Positions 34,500-42,499 of a stretch of 64,000 nt of DNA are shown here, one piece after another. A program made the translations under genes and the position numbers. This stretch comes from an uncultured Roseibium sp. (lineage in GTDB: Bacteria > Pseudomonadota > Alphaproteobacteria > Rhizobiales > Stappiaceae). Under the pieces are notes generated by a model. That model searched no databases, had not been told where the DNA came from, and saw nothing but the letters and a program-made list of their open reading frames with translations. Numbering within the stretch: position 1 is the stretch's first letter; the number at the start of each line of letters is the position of its first letter. Location: the NCBI RefSeq assembly GCF_963669205.1, contig NZ_OY769915.1, forward strand, positions 966,001 to 1,030,000, read 5' to 3'.

Positions 34500-36152
34500 A
34501 TGGGGAAGCAGGCATCGAAAGTGTATATTCACGTGATGGGACCGTTCACGGTTATCGGCCCTGATGGGCGCGATTGCACGCCACGTGGCCGTAAAACCTG
34601 CGCCATGCTCGCGATGCTGGCGGTCAGCCCACATTATCGCCGGAGCCGCAAGTGGCTTCAGGACAAGTTGTGGAGTGACAGGGGTGCTCCTCAAGGAGCG
34701 GCCAGTCTTCGCCAAAGTCTTGCAGAAATCAGACGGACCTTTGGCAGCGCACGCGAAGTCTTCAGTTCTGATCATTTCCATGTCTCACTTGACCCGGACT
34801 GCGTGGCAGTTCGCTTTGAAGTCCGTGACGAAGAAGGCCCCCAGGCTTGCCAGAAGCAGGAGTTTTTGGAAGGCATAGACATCCGTGACCCGGCGTTTGA
34901 GGAATGGCTGCGCGAACAGCGTCGTGTGTTGGACGCGCAATTCAAAAGCATCGAAATCGCCCGCGCGCCTGATGCGTCTGCTGAATCGGAGCGAACGGGC
35001 AAAACCGCGGTTTTCATCACCAGAAGTGGCGGAGAACACGGAGATTATTCGGACCGTCTTTTGGATGCTGTAGGGCAGACCCTCGCGGAAACCGGAACCG
35101 TTTCCGTCAAAGACTTGCGAAACACAGATGAGCGCCAGCCGACACCAGCCGGGGTCTCGAAAGAGGCCGCGGTCGTAACGGTTCGGGCGTCGGCGGTAAG
35201 CGCGCTCAATGAAATCGTCCATCATGTCAAAGTGAGCGCGCTTGTGCCGGATGCGCGTGTTCTGTGGGCATCAACCATGGCGCCGGCAAAACAGCCGAAC
35301 CGGAAGATCTCTGAGGAAGATCTTCTGGTTTCGGCAAATCAGATCTCGTCTATCTGCATCAACGAAACAGTGCATCAGCCTGACGCTCATGTGGACAGTT
35401 CGTCAACCGTACTTTGTTCGAGGGCCATTGATCATCTGTACAAGCTCGGTGGACCGAATTTCGAGGTCGCTGATCACCTGTTCGCTCAGGCTTTCGAGCT
35501 GAATCCGAAAGGGGTTTATCTTGGTTGGCGCGCTTATACGCGTACTTTCATGCTGGCCGAGCGGCAGTTCGGCTGCAGAAAGACCTTGGTCGAAGAGGCC
35601 GAGATGTTCCTTGCCCGTGCCTTCGAACTCGATCCTTACAATTCCTATATCGCAAGTTTCGCGGCCCAGGTTCACAACATAATCAATCGCTCATATGTCG
35701 CTGCCTATGAATTTGCTCAAAGAAGTGTCGAGTTGAACAAGTCCAATGCGATAGGCTGGTCTCAGCTCGGGGCAGCCAAATGCCATCTCGGCAAGGCAAA
35801 AAGCGGATTTGAAGATACCCGCTATTCCGTCCGGATAGCAGGAACAGCGCCCTTCAGGTTTCAACTTGCCGGAATGAGTTGCATCGCTGGCACGATGGCG
35901 CATGACATCGACGGCGCAATTCAAGCGGGTGAGATCGGACATGCGCTGGCACCAAAGTTTGGTCCGCCTCTGCGGTATCTTTCGGTGCTGTACTTTCAGC
36001 GGGGCGAAGTTGAAAAAGCCCGCGCAGTTTTCGAGAAACTGCGCGGGGTTGAAGCTGACTTTTCCTTCTCCATGTTGAACGACCGTGCCTATCCGGCGGC
36101 AGGCCTGCGCTACTCAGGTTTACTGGAAGGCCTTCCGTCGATCGACATCTGA
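34500..36152 (+). CDS. SARP/BTAD-like regulator: winged helix plus TPRs
   Basis: A 550-aa protein. Residues about 8-95 form an OmpR/SARP-type winged helix (VMGPFTVIGPDGRDCTPRGR, then LQDKLWSDRGAPQGAASLRQ). Residues 95-160 are BTAD-like (FLEGIDIRDPAFEEWLREQR). A middle domain (about 165-290) looks like the TolB/FlgO-type nucleotide-sensing domain seen in related regulators, and the C-terminal third holds several TPR-like helix pairs. It should be a one-component transcription activator. ATG at 34500 has GGA nine bases upstream; a TTG 22 codons earlier is possible. It sits between two leftward enzyme units and is divergent from the haloperoxidase gene, so it probably controls this cluster. Confidence 0.78.
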   Translation: MGKQASKVYIHVMGPFTVIGPDGRDCTPRGRKTCAMLAMLAVSPHYRRSRKWLQDKLWSDRGAPQGAASLRQSLAEIRRTFGSAREVFSSDHFHVSLDPDCVAVRFEVRDEEGPQACQKQEFLEGIDIRDPAFEEWLREQRRVLDAQFKSIEIARAPDASAESERTGKTAVFITRSGGEHGDYSDRLLDAVGQTLAETGTVSVKDLRNTDERQPTPAGVSKEAAVVTVRASAVSALNEIVHHVKVSALVPDARVLWASTMAPAKQPNRKISEEDLLVSANQISSICINETVHQPDAHVDSSSTVLCSRAIDHLYKLGGPNFEVADHLFAQAFELNPKGVYLGWRAYTRTFMLAERQFGCRKTLVEEAEMFLARAFELDPYNSYIASFAAQVHNIINRSYVAAYEFAQRSVELNKSNAIGWSQLGAAKCHLGKAKSGFEDTRYSVRIAGTAPFRFQLAGMSCIAGTMAHDIDGAIQAGEIGHALAPKFGPPLRYLSVLYFQRGEVEKARAVFEKLRGVEADFSFSMLNDRAYPAAGLRYSGLLEGLPSIDI

Positions 36153-36242
36153 CCGGCTGCCTGCCGTCCGGGTTTGCGGAAGTGGAATTGTTCCGTTGAG
36201 CGACCGGTCTTCGCGAGGATGTTTCGGCTCCTTGTATCGCGA

Positions 36243-36467
36243 TCAAGATACGGAAGGGCTGGGCTGTACAATCGTGTCCCGTGCGCTTGGTGGCGTAAAA
36301 TATCCGGCGGCGAAGGTAAACAAGATAGTGACCGCTGAAATGAGCGCCGGCGTTGTTTCGACCTGGGGCCAAACCTGGTTCACGATAAAGAACAGAATCT
36401 GAGCAAACGCGGAGCCCAGGGCTGCTGCGGTGACTTTTCTTGCCGGAACGTTTGAAGACATTTTCAT
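36243..36467 (-). CDS. Small two-TM holin-like protein
   Basis: A 74-aa protein starting with MKMSSNVPARKVTAAALGSA, with two hydrophobic segments (about residues 12-30 and 42-58) separated by a short polar turn, and a polar C-terminus. The layout and the sequence VPARKVTAAALGSAFAQ resemble small phage or secretion-associated holins. AAGGAG lies seven bases before the ATG, so translation is strong. It follows the heme-peroxidase gene by 75 bp on the same strand, and no other phage genes are near. A holin could release the signal-less peroxidase, but this is inference; it could also be an unrelated small membrane protein. Confidence 0.6.
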   Translation of the reverse strand: MKMSSNVPARKVTAAALGSAFAQILFFIVNQVWPQVETTPALISAVTILFTFAAGYFTPPSARDTIVQPSPSVS

Positions 36468-36542
36468 TTTGAAGCTCCTTGAAGTTTCGAAGATTTGAGA
36501 GTGTCTGCGGTCAGGCAGTGCCAGACCGCAGCAGGGAACTGC

Positions 36543-38315
36543 CTACAGAAGCGCTGCGGCTCTGAGCATTGACGGCATGTCCACGACCGGTTCGCCATTT
36601 GGCTGCGCGCCGTCACGAGGGTGCCAGCGGCCGTTGTCGGATCCCGGCTGATGCCAGTAGGAGTTGGGGTCATAGATGGCCAGACCGGCGAGCGTCTCGG
36701 CGACGATACGGCTGCCGAGTTCACCCAGATGCTGCCCTTTTCCTTGTATCTCCGCCTCTTTCAAGACGTAGAACCAGAGCGGTGTGCACGGTTCCAGGAG
36801 AGTGCCGCGGATCACGTCTCCGGTGCCGTCGGACAGGAGTTCGTCCCGCGACAGAGGGTTGATCGCAATGCCTTGGTCTGCAAATCCCTTGATGCAATCC
36901 TGAGCGCTCGGCACGTTCAGCCGCAATCCGCGCAACAGGTTGCGCACCATCAGGTCTTTCATCGGCTGATGTTTCCCGTCTGGTTCATTGTCCATCTTCT
37001 GGAGCGGAAGCGCGACCTTGCTGTCGATTTTGCGGGTAGCCCGATCAGAATGGCCTTGATCGGGCAGAGCCAGCCGAGACCAGTCGGCAACCCAGTTGGA
37101 CGGCAATCTCAACTCGCCTCGCATGGGAGCCTTGCCGTTCCCGGTGAACTGGAACATCAATGAAAATGGTGCTTCGGGTAGCAGATTCGGCTCGCCGGGC
37201 TCTTCCCGTCCGAAGAACTTGTTCCAGTCATAGGCTGCCCGCACCATCGAGTGACCGAACCGGAACCCTGCCACCGAGAATTCGAATGGCAGACGCATGG
37301 ATGGCGCTGGTGCCGGCCTGGGGTTGTCTTGCAGCTTCTCGAATACAGGAGCCCCGGCGGCCAGCACGTCCGCGACCACGAGCGGATCACAAATCTTCGG
37401 TAGATAGACATTTACCACAAGCCACTGATAAATATACTGTAACTCGCGACGAGCCCAAGTGAAGAGCTCCTGCTTGTCATGTACGGGGCCCCCGTGAAGA
37501 TGGGCCACATCGACGATCTTGTTATGCAGGCGGATGAAGGCGAGATGTAGCTGCGCAACGAACAGATTCTCGTCATTCCTGGCGTCGCCAATTATGGCCT
37601 GTTGCGGAATTATCTCTCGCTCGCCGTCCTTGTCCGTGAAAAAACGGGCAGTAAGACTGTGCGGCAAATCGCGGAGATCTTGTTCCGAAAACCCTGGAAG
37701 ATTTGCTTTGAGAACCCTGTCCAGACGCAGGAGGTCAGCGGCGGGATCTGCCGGCAAGTCGAGCGTCTGCCCCGGTACGGATGTGACGGTTCCAGCCCAG
37801 AGTTTAGACCGATCTCCCGGGAATCTCAGGGCATTGTCATACACTGTGGCAAAGTCGCCCTGAACCGGTCCGCCTCCGTAAACACTGTCGAGATTCAGCG
37901 CACCATGGCGGAGATTGCCTACGTTCTCCCGCACATCCGGCCGTGGCAGGGTCTCGATCACGGGTGCGTCGATTTCCGAGAGACCTTCTTCGCGATCAGT
38001 TCCGGCCGTGACGTCGTGATCGATGAACTGCCCGAGATATGTGAATACGGGCGGTATGGAGGAGTCGTCGGCTGCGCTCGGAGGGTTTTCAACCATCGCG
38101 ACTGCCAGCTCGTTTAGGAGCTTGGTCATCTCAGCGCCGCCTTGGTTTTCTGCCGCGTCCTCGAAAAAATACCCGAACGATCCAAATCCCGCTTCGTCCC
38201 AGTCGGGGTAGTCCTGGTTCGCGAAACCGCAAGCCGTGGAAACAGTCGTACGACCTGTGTTGTAGTTTGCCTTGTCGGGTAGAGTATGCCCGCCGTGTCC
38301 CTTTACATTTAGCAT
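36543..38315 (-). CDS. Animal-type (peroxidase-cyclooxygenase superfamily) heme peroxidase
   Basis: A 590-aa heme peroxidase. Distal-side Gln-His are in YLGQFIDHDVT (His at about 100), the calcium-site/crosslink segment is LDSVYGGGP (about 143-151), the catalytic Arg and Glu are in GDARNDENLF (R246, E249), and the proximal His is in FRFGHSMVR (about 355). These are the hallmark motifs of bacterial peroxicins related to myeloperoxidase. No signal peptide is present. The ATG at 38315 has GAGGT seven bases upstream; a GTG five codons earlier is less likely. Such enzymes use hydrogen peroxide to oxidise halides or thiocyanate. It is followed by the holin-like gene. Confidence 0.88.
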   Translation of the reverse strand: MLNVKGHGGHTLPDKANYNTGRTTVSTACGFANQDYPDWDEAGFGSFGYFFEDAAENQGGAEMTKLLNELAVAMVENPPSAADDSSIPPVFTYLGQFIDHDVTAGTDREEGLSEIDAPVIETLPRPDVRENVGNLRHGALNLDSVYGGGPVQGDFATVYDNALRFPGDRSKLWAGTVTSVPGQTLDLPADPAADLLRLDRVLKANLPGFSEQDLRDLPHSLTARFFTDKDGEREIIPQQAIIGDARNDENLFVAQLHLAFIRLHNKIVDVAHLHGGPVHDKQELFTWARRELQYIYQWLVVNVYLPKICDPLVVADVLAAGAPVFEKLQDNPRPAPAPSMRLPFEFSVAGFRFGHSMVRAAYDWNKFFGREEPGEPNLLPEAPFSLMFQFTGNGKAPMRGELRLPSNWVADWSRLALPDQGHSDRATRKIDSKVALPLQKMDNEPDGKHQPMKDLMVRNLLRGLRLNVPSAQDCIKGFADQGIAINPLSRDELLSDGTGDVIRGTLLEPCTPLWFYVLKEAEIQGKGQHLGELGSRIVAETLAGLAIYDPNSYWHQPGSDNGRWHPRDGAQPNGEPVVDMPSMLRAAALL

Positions 38316-38574
38316 CGGATTACCTCGCACTTGAATTTTTCGACACGGCGAGAATTAATTCCTCTGCGTAAGAAGAGCGCTAAATGCACGTTATTCACGT
38401 GTTAAAATTGAATGAAATCATACGTTTTATTGAGAAATCGAACAAAAAACGCGAATATTACGGAATTACTTTTAATAAACTGGAGTTGATTTCTGGATAT
38501 CAGCGCCGCTTGAACAATTGAAAGGTTCGTAAAACGAGGGTGCTCGGCTCATATTGGCTGCTTTGGAAGCCAGC

Positions 38575-38706
38575 ATGAGATTATGGTCTCGACCGGAGAA
38601 AGAAACGGCACACAAAATTGTCAAGGACATGCACCGAGCGACGCCGAGGTATTTTCCAGCCGAAGAATAGATCCGCATCGCCCTGGAAGGCTTGTGGCGC
38701 TGGTAG
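38575..38706 (+). pseudogene. Decayed IS3-family transposase OrfA fragment
   Basis: In frame from an ATG at 38575 the reading KETAHKIVKDMHRATPRYFP-AEE-stop-IRIALEGL matches the N-terminal helix-turn-helix of IS3-family OrfA (RATRKQYSAEEKIRIVLEGLRGE type). A TAG interrupts it and a second stop follows within 12 codons. No OrfB or inverted repeats remain. It lies in the gene-free AT-rich stretch 38316-38782, between the peroxidase promoter and tRNA-Ser, and suggests past insertion and loss. The rest of the stretch shows nothing else. Confidence 0.6.
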
Positions 38707-38782
38707 GCGCTTCCTTACGGTTGTGGGATCGGGAAATGACGTTCTTGAAACAGTGTGTGTACGAAATGCCGCGAAAAAATTA

Positions 38783-38872
<90 letters not shown>

Positions 38873-39182
38873 GTTCCAGGCTGAACCCGCCTGAGTGCCG
38901 CGCAATATACTCAGCCTGATCCCAAGTGCAAGCGCTCAAACGCGTTTTTTTTGGCCGCGCCAAAGGCTGTGGAACATGCCCGGGATTTCATGTCGGCATG
39001 CGGTATCCCGGATCGGGTTTTCCGATGAAAATCACAAGAATGTGTTGCATATCAATTATTGAACAAGAAATCTGGGATATTACTCTAAGGACGTTGAGAC
39101 GCACTTTGTTTGGAAAGCGACCAGCGTGTTTGAAACCAAAGGGATATTAACGAAGGGCACCTTGAAAAAGGCTGGTACCGAC

Positions 39183-39509
39183 ATGATTAGTATTGTTAAA
39201 TTTGTTTTTCGCCTGATGGGTCTCGCATTTCTCGCCATCGCCATAATCGCGGGCATTTCCGATGCCAGTACCTCCATTGCACAGTCGCAGGTACAGCTCC
39301 AGCCCCTCGGGCAGTTGCTGTTCGGCCTGTTCCCGGACACGTTTCCGATCCTCCAGCCCGCCATCGAACGTCATGTTCATCCGGCGCTTTGGGATCCGGT
39401 TCTGCTGACGCTGATGACCTGGCCGGTCTGGGCCGTTGCCGCTCCGCTTGGTCTCGGCTTTTTGTGGATGGGTGCCCGCCGCGGGCGCATTCAGCCGCAA
39501 TTCGCCTGA
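39183..39509 (+). CDS. Small membrane protein
   Basis: A 108-aa protein with two hydrophobic stretches, about residues 5-28 (VFRLMGLAFLAIAIIAGISDA) and 75-96, and a short basic C-terminus. I do not recognise its function. The ATG at 39183 is chosen because the protein then starts directly with its first membrane segment; AAAAAGG lies about 11 bases upstream. It precedes msrA by 134 bp on the same strand. The region 38873-39182 before it contains no gene. Confidence 0.6.
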   Translation: MISIVKFVFRLMGLAFLAIAIIAGISDASTSIAQSQVQLQPLGQLLFGLFPDTFPILQPAIERHVHPALWDPVLLTLMTWPVWAVAAPLGLGFLWMGARRGRIQPQFA

Positions 39510-39643
39510 GGTCCAGCAAGACACGCATTCGTGAACTGACTTGGAAACGGCTCGCAACTGCGCCACATTACGGTCAATGCTTGTGACGTCGTTCCGGCTT
39601 TCCCCTTGTGACGGGGAAGGCCGGCCTTTCCAGGAGTTTGCCA

Positions 39644-40309
39644 ATGTCCTTCATGACCATGCTCACCAAGAAGTTTTCGCTGCCGGGCAAGGATGAAGCT
39701 CTGCCCGGCCGTGACACCGCCATCGTGCCCGGCGAGGCACACTTCGTGAACGGCAGCGCGATGACGGGCCCTTATCCCGACGGCCTGAAAACCGTGCTTG
39801 TCGGAATGGGATGTTTCTGGGGCGCCGAGCGGTTGTTCTGGCAACTGCCGGGCGTGCATGTCACCGCCGTCGGTTACGCGGGCGGCTATACGGCGAACCC
39901 GACCTATCACGAAACCTGCAGCGGCCGGACCGGGCACACGGAAGCAGTCCTTGTGGTCTACGATCCGGCCAGGATCGCCCTGGAAGACCTGTTGAAGGTC
40001 TTCTGGGAAAACCACGACCCGACGCAGGGCATGCGCCAGGGCAACGACACCGGCACACAGTACAGGTCGGCGGTCTACGTGAATTCCGCCGACGATCTGG
40101 ACCTCGCGCTCAAGACCAGGGACGCCTATCAGGCGGCGCTTTCGAAAGGCGGCGTTTCCGCGTCCATCACCACCGAAATCCGCGAGTTGGATACGTTCTA
40201 TTTCGCCGAAGACTATCACCAGCAGTATCTGGCAAAGAACCCGGCGGGCTATTGCGGCATTGGCGGCACCGGGGTGTCCTGCCCGGCCGGGATCGGTCAA
40301 ACCGCCTGA
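39644..40309 (+). CDS. msrA: Peptide methionine-S-sulfoxide reductase A
   Basis: A 221-aa MsrA. The catalytic GCFWGAER (Cys about residue 54) and GYAGGYTANPTYHETCSGRTGH (about 73-94) are diagnostic, and C-terminal Cys in GYCGIGGTGVSC probably recycle the enzyme. It reduces the S-diastereomer of methionine sulfoxide. Start at 39644 has CAGGAG about nine bases upstream. It has the N-terminal extension common in alphaproteobacterial MsrA. It may be relevant that the neighbouring cluster contains peroxidases, but the two are on different strands with a tRNA between them. Confidence 0.95.
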   Translation: MSFMTMLTKKFSLPGKDEALPGRDTAIVPGEAHFVNGSAMTGPYPDGLKTVLVGMGCFWGAERLFWQLPGVHVTAVGYAGGYTANPTYHETCSGRTGHTEAVLVVYDPARIALEDLLKVFWENHDPTQGMRQGNDTGTQYRSAVYVNSADDLDLALKTRDAYQAALSKGGVSASITTEIRELDTFYFAEDYHQQYLAKNPAGYCGIGGTGVSCPAGIGQTA

Positions 40310-40536
40310 AAGTGACGGATAAAGACAGAGCTTGCGGCGGTCTCACCGTCGCGAGGGTCCGCGTGTTGCCAGGCATCCGGAAATTTGACAGGGAGGTCTG
40401 CCGGCTGCGGCGACCCGTTCCCGTCAATCGCGCGAAAAAGTCGGATATCTCTTTCGTTTCGCGAAGATAATTCAGTTTTTATTAAAATTACGGCGGGATC
40501 TTCAACACCGGAGAAGGTGTACATGGGGGTCTCGCG

Positions 40537-40860
40537 ATGAGCCGCTTCGCAAAGGGTTTTGCGGCCGTCTATTTTCTGATGTGCAGCACAGTCGTGCTGT
40601 CGGGAACCCTGATGCCGAGTGGCGTCGGTCCCGTCGCCGTTTTTGCCAAACCCTGGGGAAAGACCGCAATCGAAGTCGTCGCCGCCGCCGAGGTGCCGGT
40701 GATCTTCGTACGGGACGGATCGTGGGTCGCGCTGACGGAGTCCTCCGATACCAAGTTAGTTAGCCGGCTTTACGAAGCGGGAGCCGGATTTGTTGCCTCA
40801 AGCGCGGTCGCAATCGCATGCGCGCGCCTGTCGGGTCTTTCACTGGAGAAGAATTCATGA
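40537..40860 (+). CDS. Small exported hypothetical protein coupled to chemoreceptor
   Basis: A 107-aa protein with one hydrophobic segment near the N-terminus (about residues 6-25) and a second mild one at about 82-98. No family is recognised. Its stop overlaps the start of the chemoreceptor gene as ATGA (40857-40860), so the two are translated together. The partner may help the receptor or act as a ligand-interacting protein; this is inference from coupling. Confidence 0.65.
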   Translation: MSRFAKGFAAVYFLMCSTVVLSGTLMPSGVGPVAVFAKPWGKTAIEVVAAAEVPVIFVRDGSWVALTESSDTKLVSRLYEAGAGFVASSAVAIACARLSGLSLEKNS

Positions 40861-42347
40861 GCGAAATGGCGGTGGGGGTCTCGGGCCTGGATTGCTTTCG
40901 GGAGCGGTTTTCCAAGATCGTGATCTATTTCACGTGGTTCAACGTCGGTCTCGTCGCGGTCACGGCGTGGCTGGTCGGCAATGTGTCCTTCGGCATGGTT
41001 GCCGGTGGAGCCTTTCTGCTCGGCGCGGCCGCGACGGCCTGCTGGCTGAAATTCGGTGCAGGCGTCGAAACGCGCCTGGCGACGGCCATGTCCCTGGCCG
41101 CCCTCGTCGCGCTTTTCGTCGCTTCGCTGTCGACGCCTGGGGGGCAGAATTCGTTCCAGCTCGACGGCCACATGTATTTCTTCGCGGTTCTCGCGATCCT
41201 GGCCAGCTGGGTCGACTGGCGCGCCCTGGTCGCCTATGCGGCCGTCGTTGCGGTGCATCACCTGGCGCTGAACTTCCTCATGCCCTGGGCCGTGTTTCCG
41301 AACGGCGCGGATTTCGCGCGGGTGGTGTTTCACGCGCTCATCGTGGTGGCGGAGGTCGGCGCGTTGTGGTGGATGACCAACTCGCTGGCGACCGCGTTCA
41401 CCGCTTCCGACCAGGCACGCGAGGAGGCGGAGAAGGCCCAGGCAGAAGCGCTCCTGCTTCAGGAGGAGAATTCCCGTCACACGGATGCGGAGCTTGAAAA
41501 ACAGCACACGGTCAGCGAGCGTATTGCGGTCTTCCAGCAGGAAATCGCCTCCAAACTCGATGGCGTCGGGGTCAAGGTTGCCGAGATGCGCGGGTCGGCT
41601 GAAGAGCTGGGCGCGGTTGCACAGGACACCACCGGCCGTGCGACCTCGGTATCCGATGCCTCTGAAACTGCGTCGTCGAACGTGCAGATGGTGGCTTCGG
41701 CGGCCGAAGAGCTGTCGTCTTCGATTGCCGAGATTTCCCGCCAGGTCGAGCAGACGACCGAAATCGTGATGAAGGCGACGGAAAACGCGCAGACCAGCAA
41801 CCGCAAGGTCGCGGGACTGTCGGAAGCCGCCAACCGCATTGGCGAAGTCGTCACCCTGATCCAGGCGATCGCCGAGCAGACCAACCTGCTCGCCCTGAAC
41901 GCGACGATCGAGGCCGCACGGGCGGGCGAGGCCGGCAAGGGTTTTGCGGTTGTCGCCGCCGAGGTCAAGGAACTTGCGACGCAGACTTCCAAGGCGACCG
42001 AGGAAATCGGCGCCCAGATCTCGGCGATCCAGGCGGAAACCAAGGGCGCCGTTGAATCGATCGGCGCGATCGCTGAAACCATGGACGAGGTCAACAGCTA
42101 CACTGCAGCCATCGCCGCGGCCGTTGACGAGCAGGGCGCGGCCACCCAGGAGATTTCGCGCAATGTTGCCGAGGCGGCCGACGGCACCGGCCGGGTTGCG
42201 GAAAACATCGGCGGCGTGCGCGAATCGGTTGAACGCACCAGCCGGTCCGCATCCTCCATGGCCGACGCGACGGAGGTTCTTGACGCGGAGACATCCGACA
42301 TGCGCCACGCGATCGATGCATTCCTGCAGGATGTGGCTGCCGCTTAA
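40857..42347 (+). CDS. Methyl-accepting chemotaxis protein
   Basis: A 496-aa receptor. About residues 20-190 hold a compact membrane domain of roughly six hydrophobic segments with small loops, instead of the usual periplasmic sensor. A coiled coil follows (about 195-230). The signalling domain at 240-490 contains the hairpin tip EQTNLLALNATIEAARAGE. Receptors of this layout sense signals at or in the membrane. ATG at 40857 has GGAGAAG seven bases upstream and overlaps the preceding gene. A terminator follows at 42377-42408. The ligand is unknown. Confidence 0.93.
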   Translation: MSEMAVGVSGLDCFRERFSKIVIYFTWFNVGLVAVTAWLVGNVSFGMVAGGAFLLGAAATACWLKFGAGVETRLATAMSLAALVALFVASLSTPGGQNSFQLDGHMYFFAVLAILASWVDWRALVAYAAVVAVHHLALNFLMPWAVFPNGADFARVVFHALIVVAEVGALWWMTNSLATAFTASDQAREEAEKAQAEALLLQEENSRHTDAELEKQHTVSERIAVFQQEIASKLDGVGVKVAEMRGSAEELGAVAQDTTGRATSVSDASETASSNVQMVASAAEELSSSIAEISRQVEQTTEIVMKATENAQTSNRKVAGLSEAANRIGEVVTLIQAIAEQTNLLALNATIEAARAGEAGKGFAVVAAEVKELATQTSKATEEIGAQISAIQAETKGAVESIGAIAETMDEVNSYTAAIAAAVDEQGAATQEISRNVAEAADGTGRVAENIGGVRESVERTSRSASSMADATEVLDAETSDMRHAIDAFLQDVAAA

Positions 42348-42376
42348 TCAACCAAAAATGACGCAACGCAAAAAAT

Positions 42377-42408
42377 TGGCCGGCTACACTTCAGCCGGCC
42401 ATTTTTTT
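42377..42408 (+). terminator. Terminator after chemoreceptor gene
   Basis: TGGCCGGCT (42377-42385) pairs with AGCCGGCCA (42393-42401), with a 7-nt loop and a run of seven T after it, 30 bp beyond the stop codon. This is a strong intrinsic terminator. Confidence 0.9.
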
Positions 42409-42499
42409 ATCCTGCGCACAGAATGTTTGACTTGATGCCGCGCGGATGTCATGAGCCGCACTTCGAAAGACAACTGAGCGGTCTGGCACAGGGCGAAAA

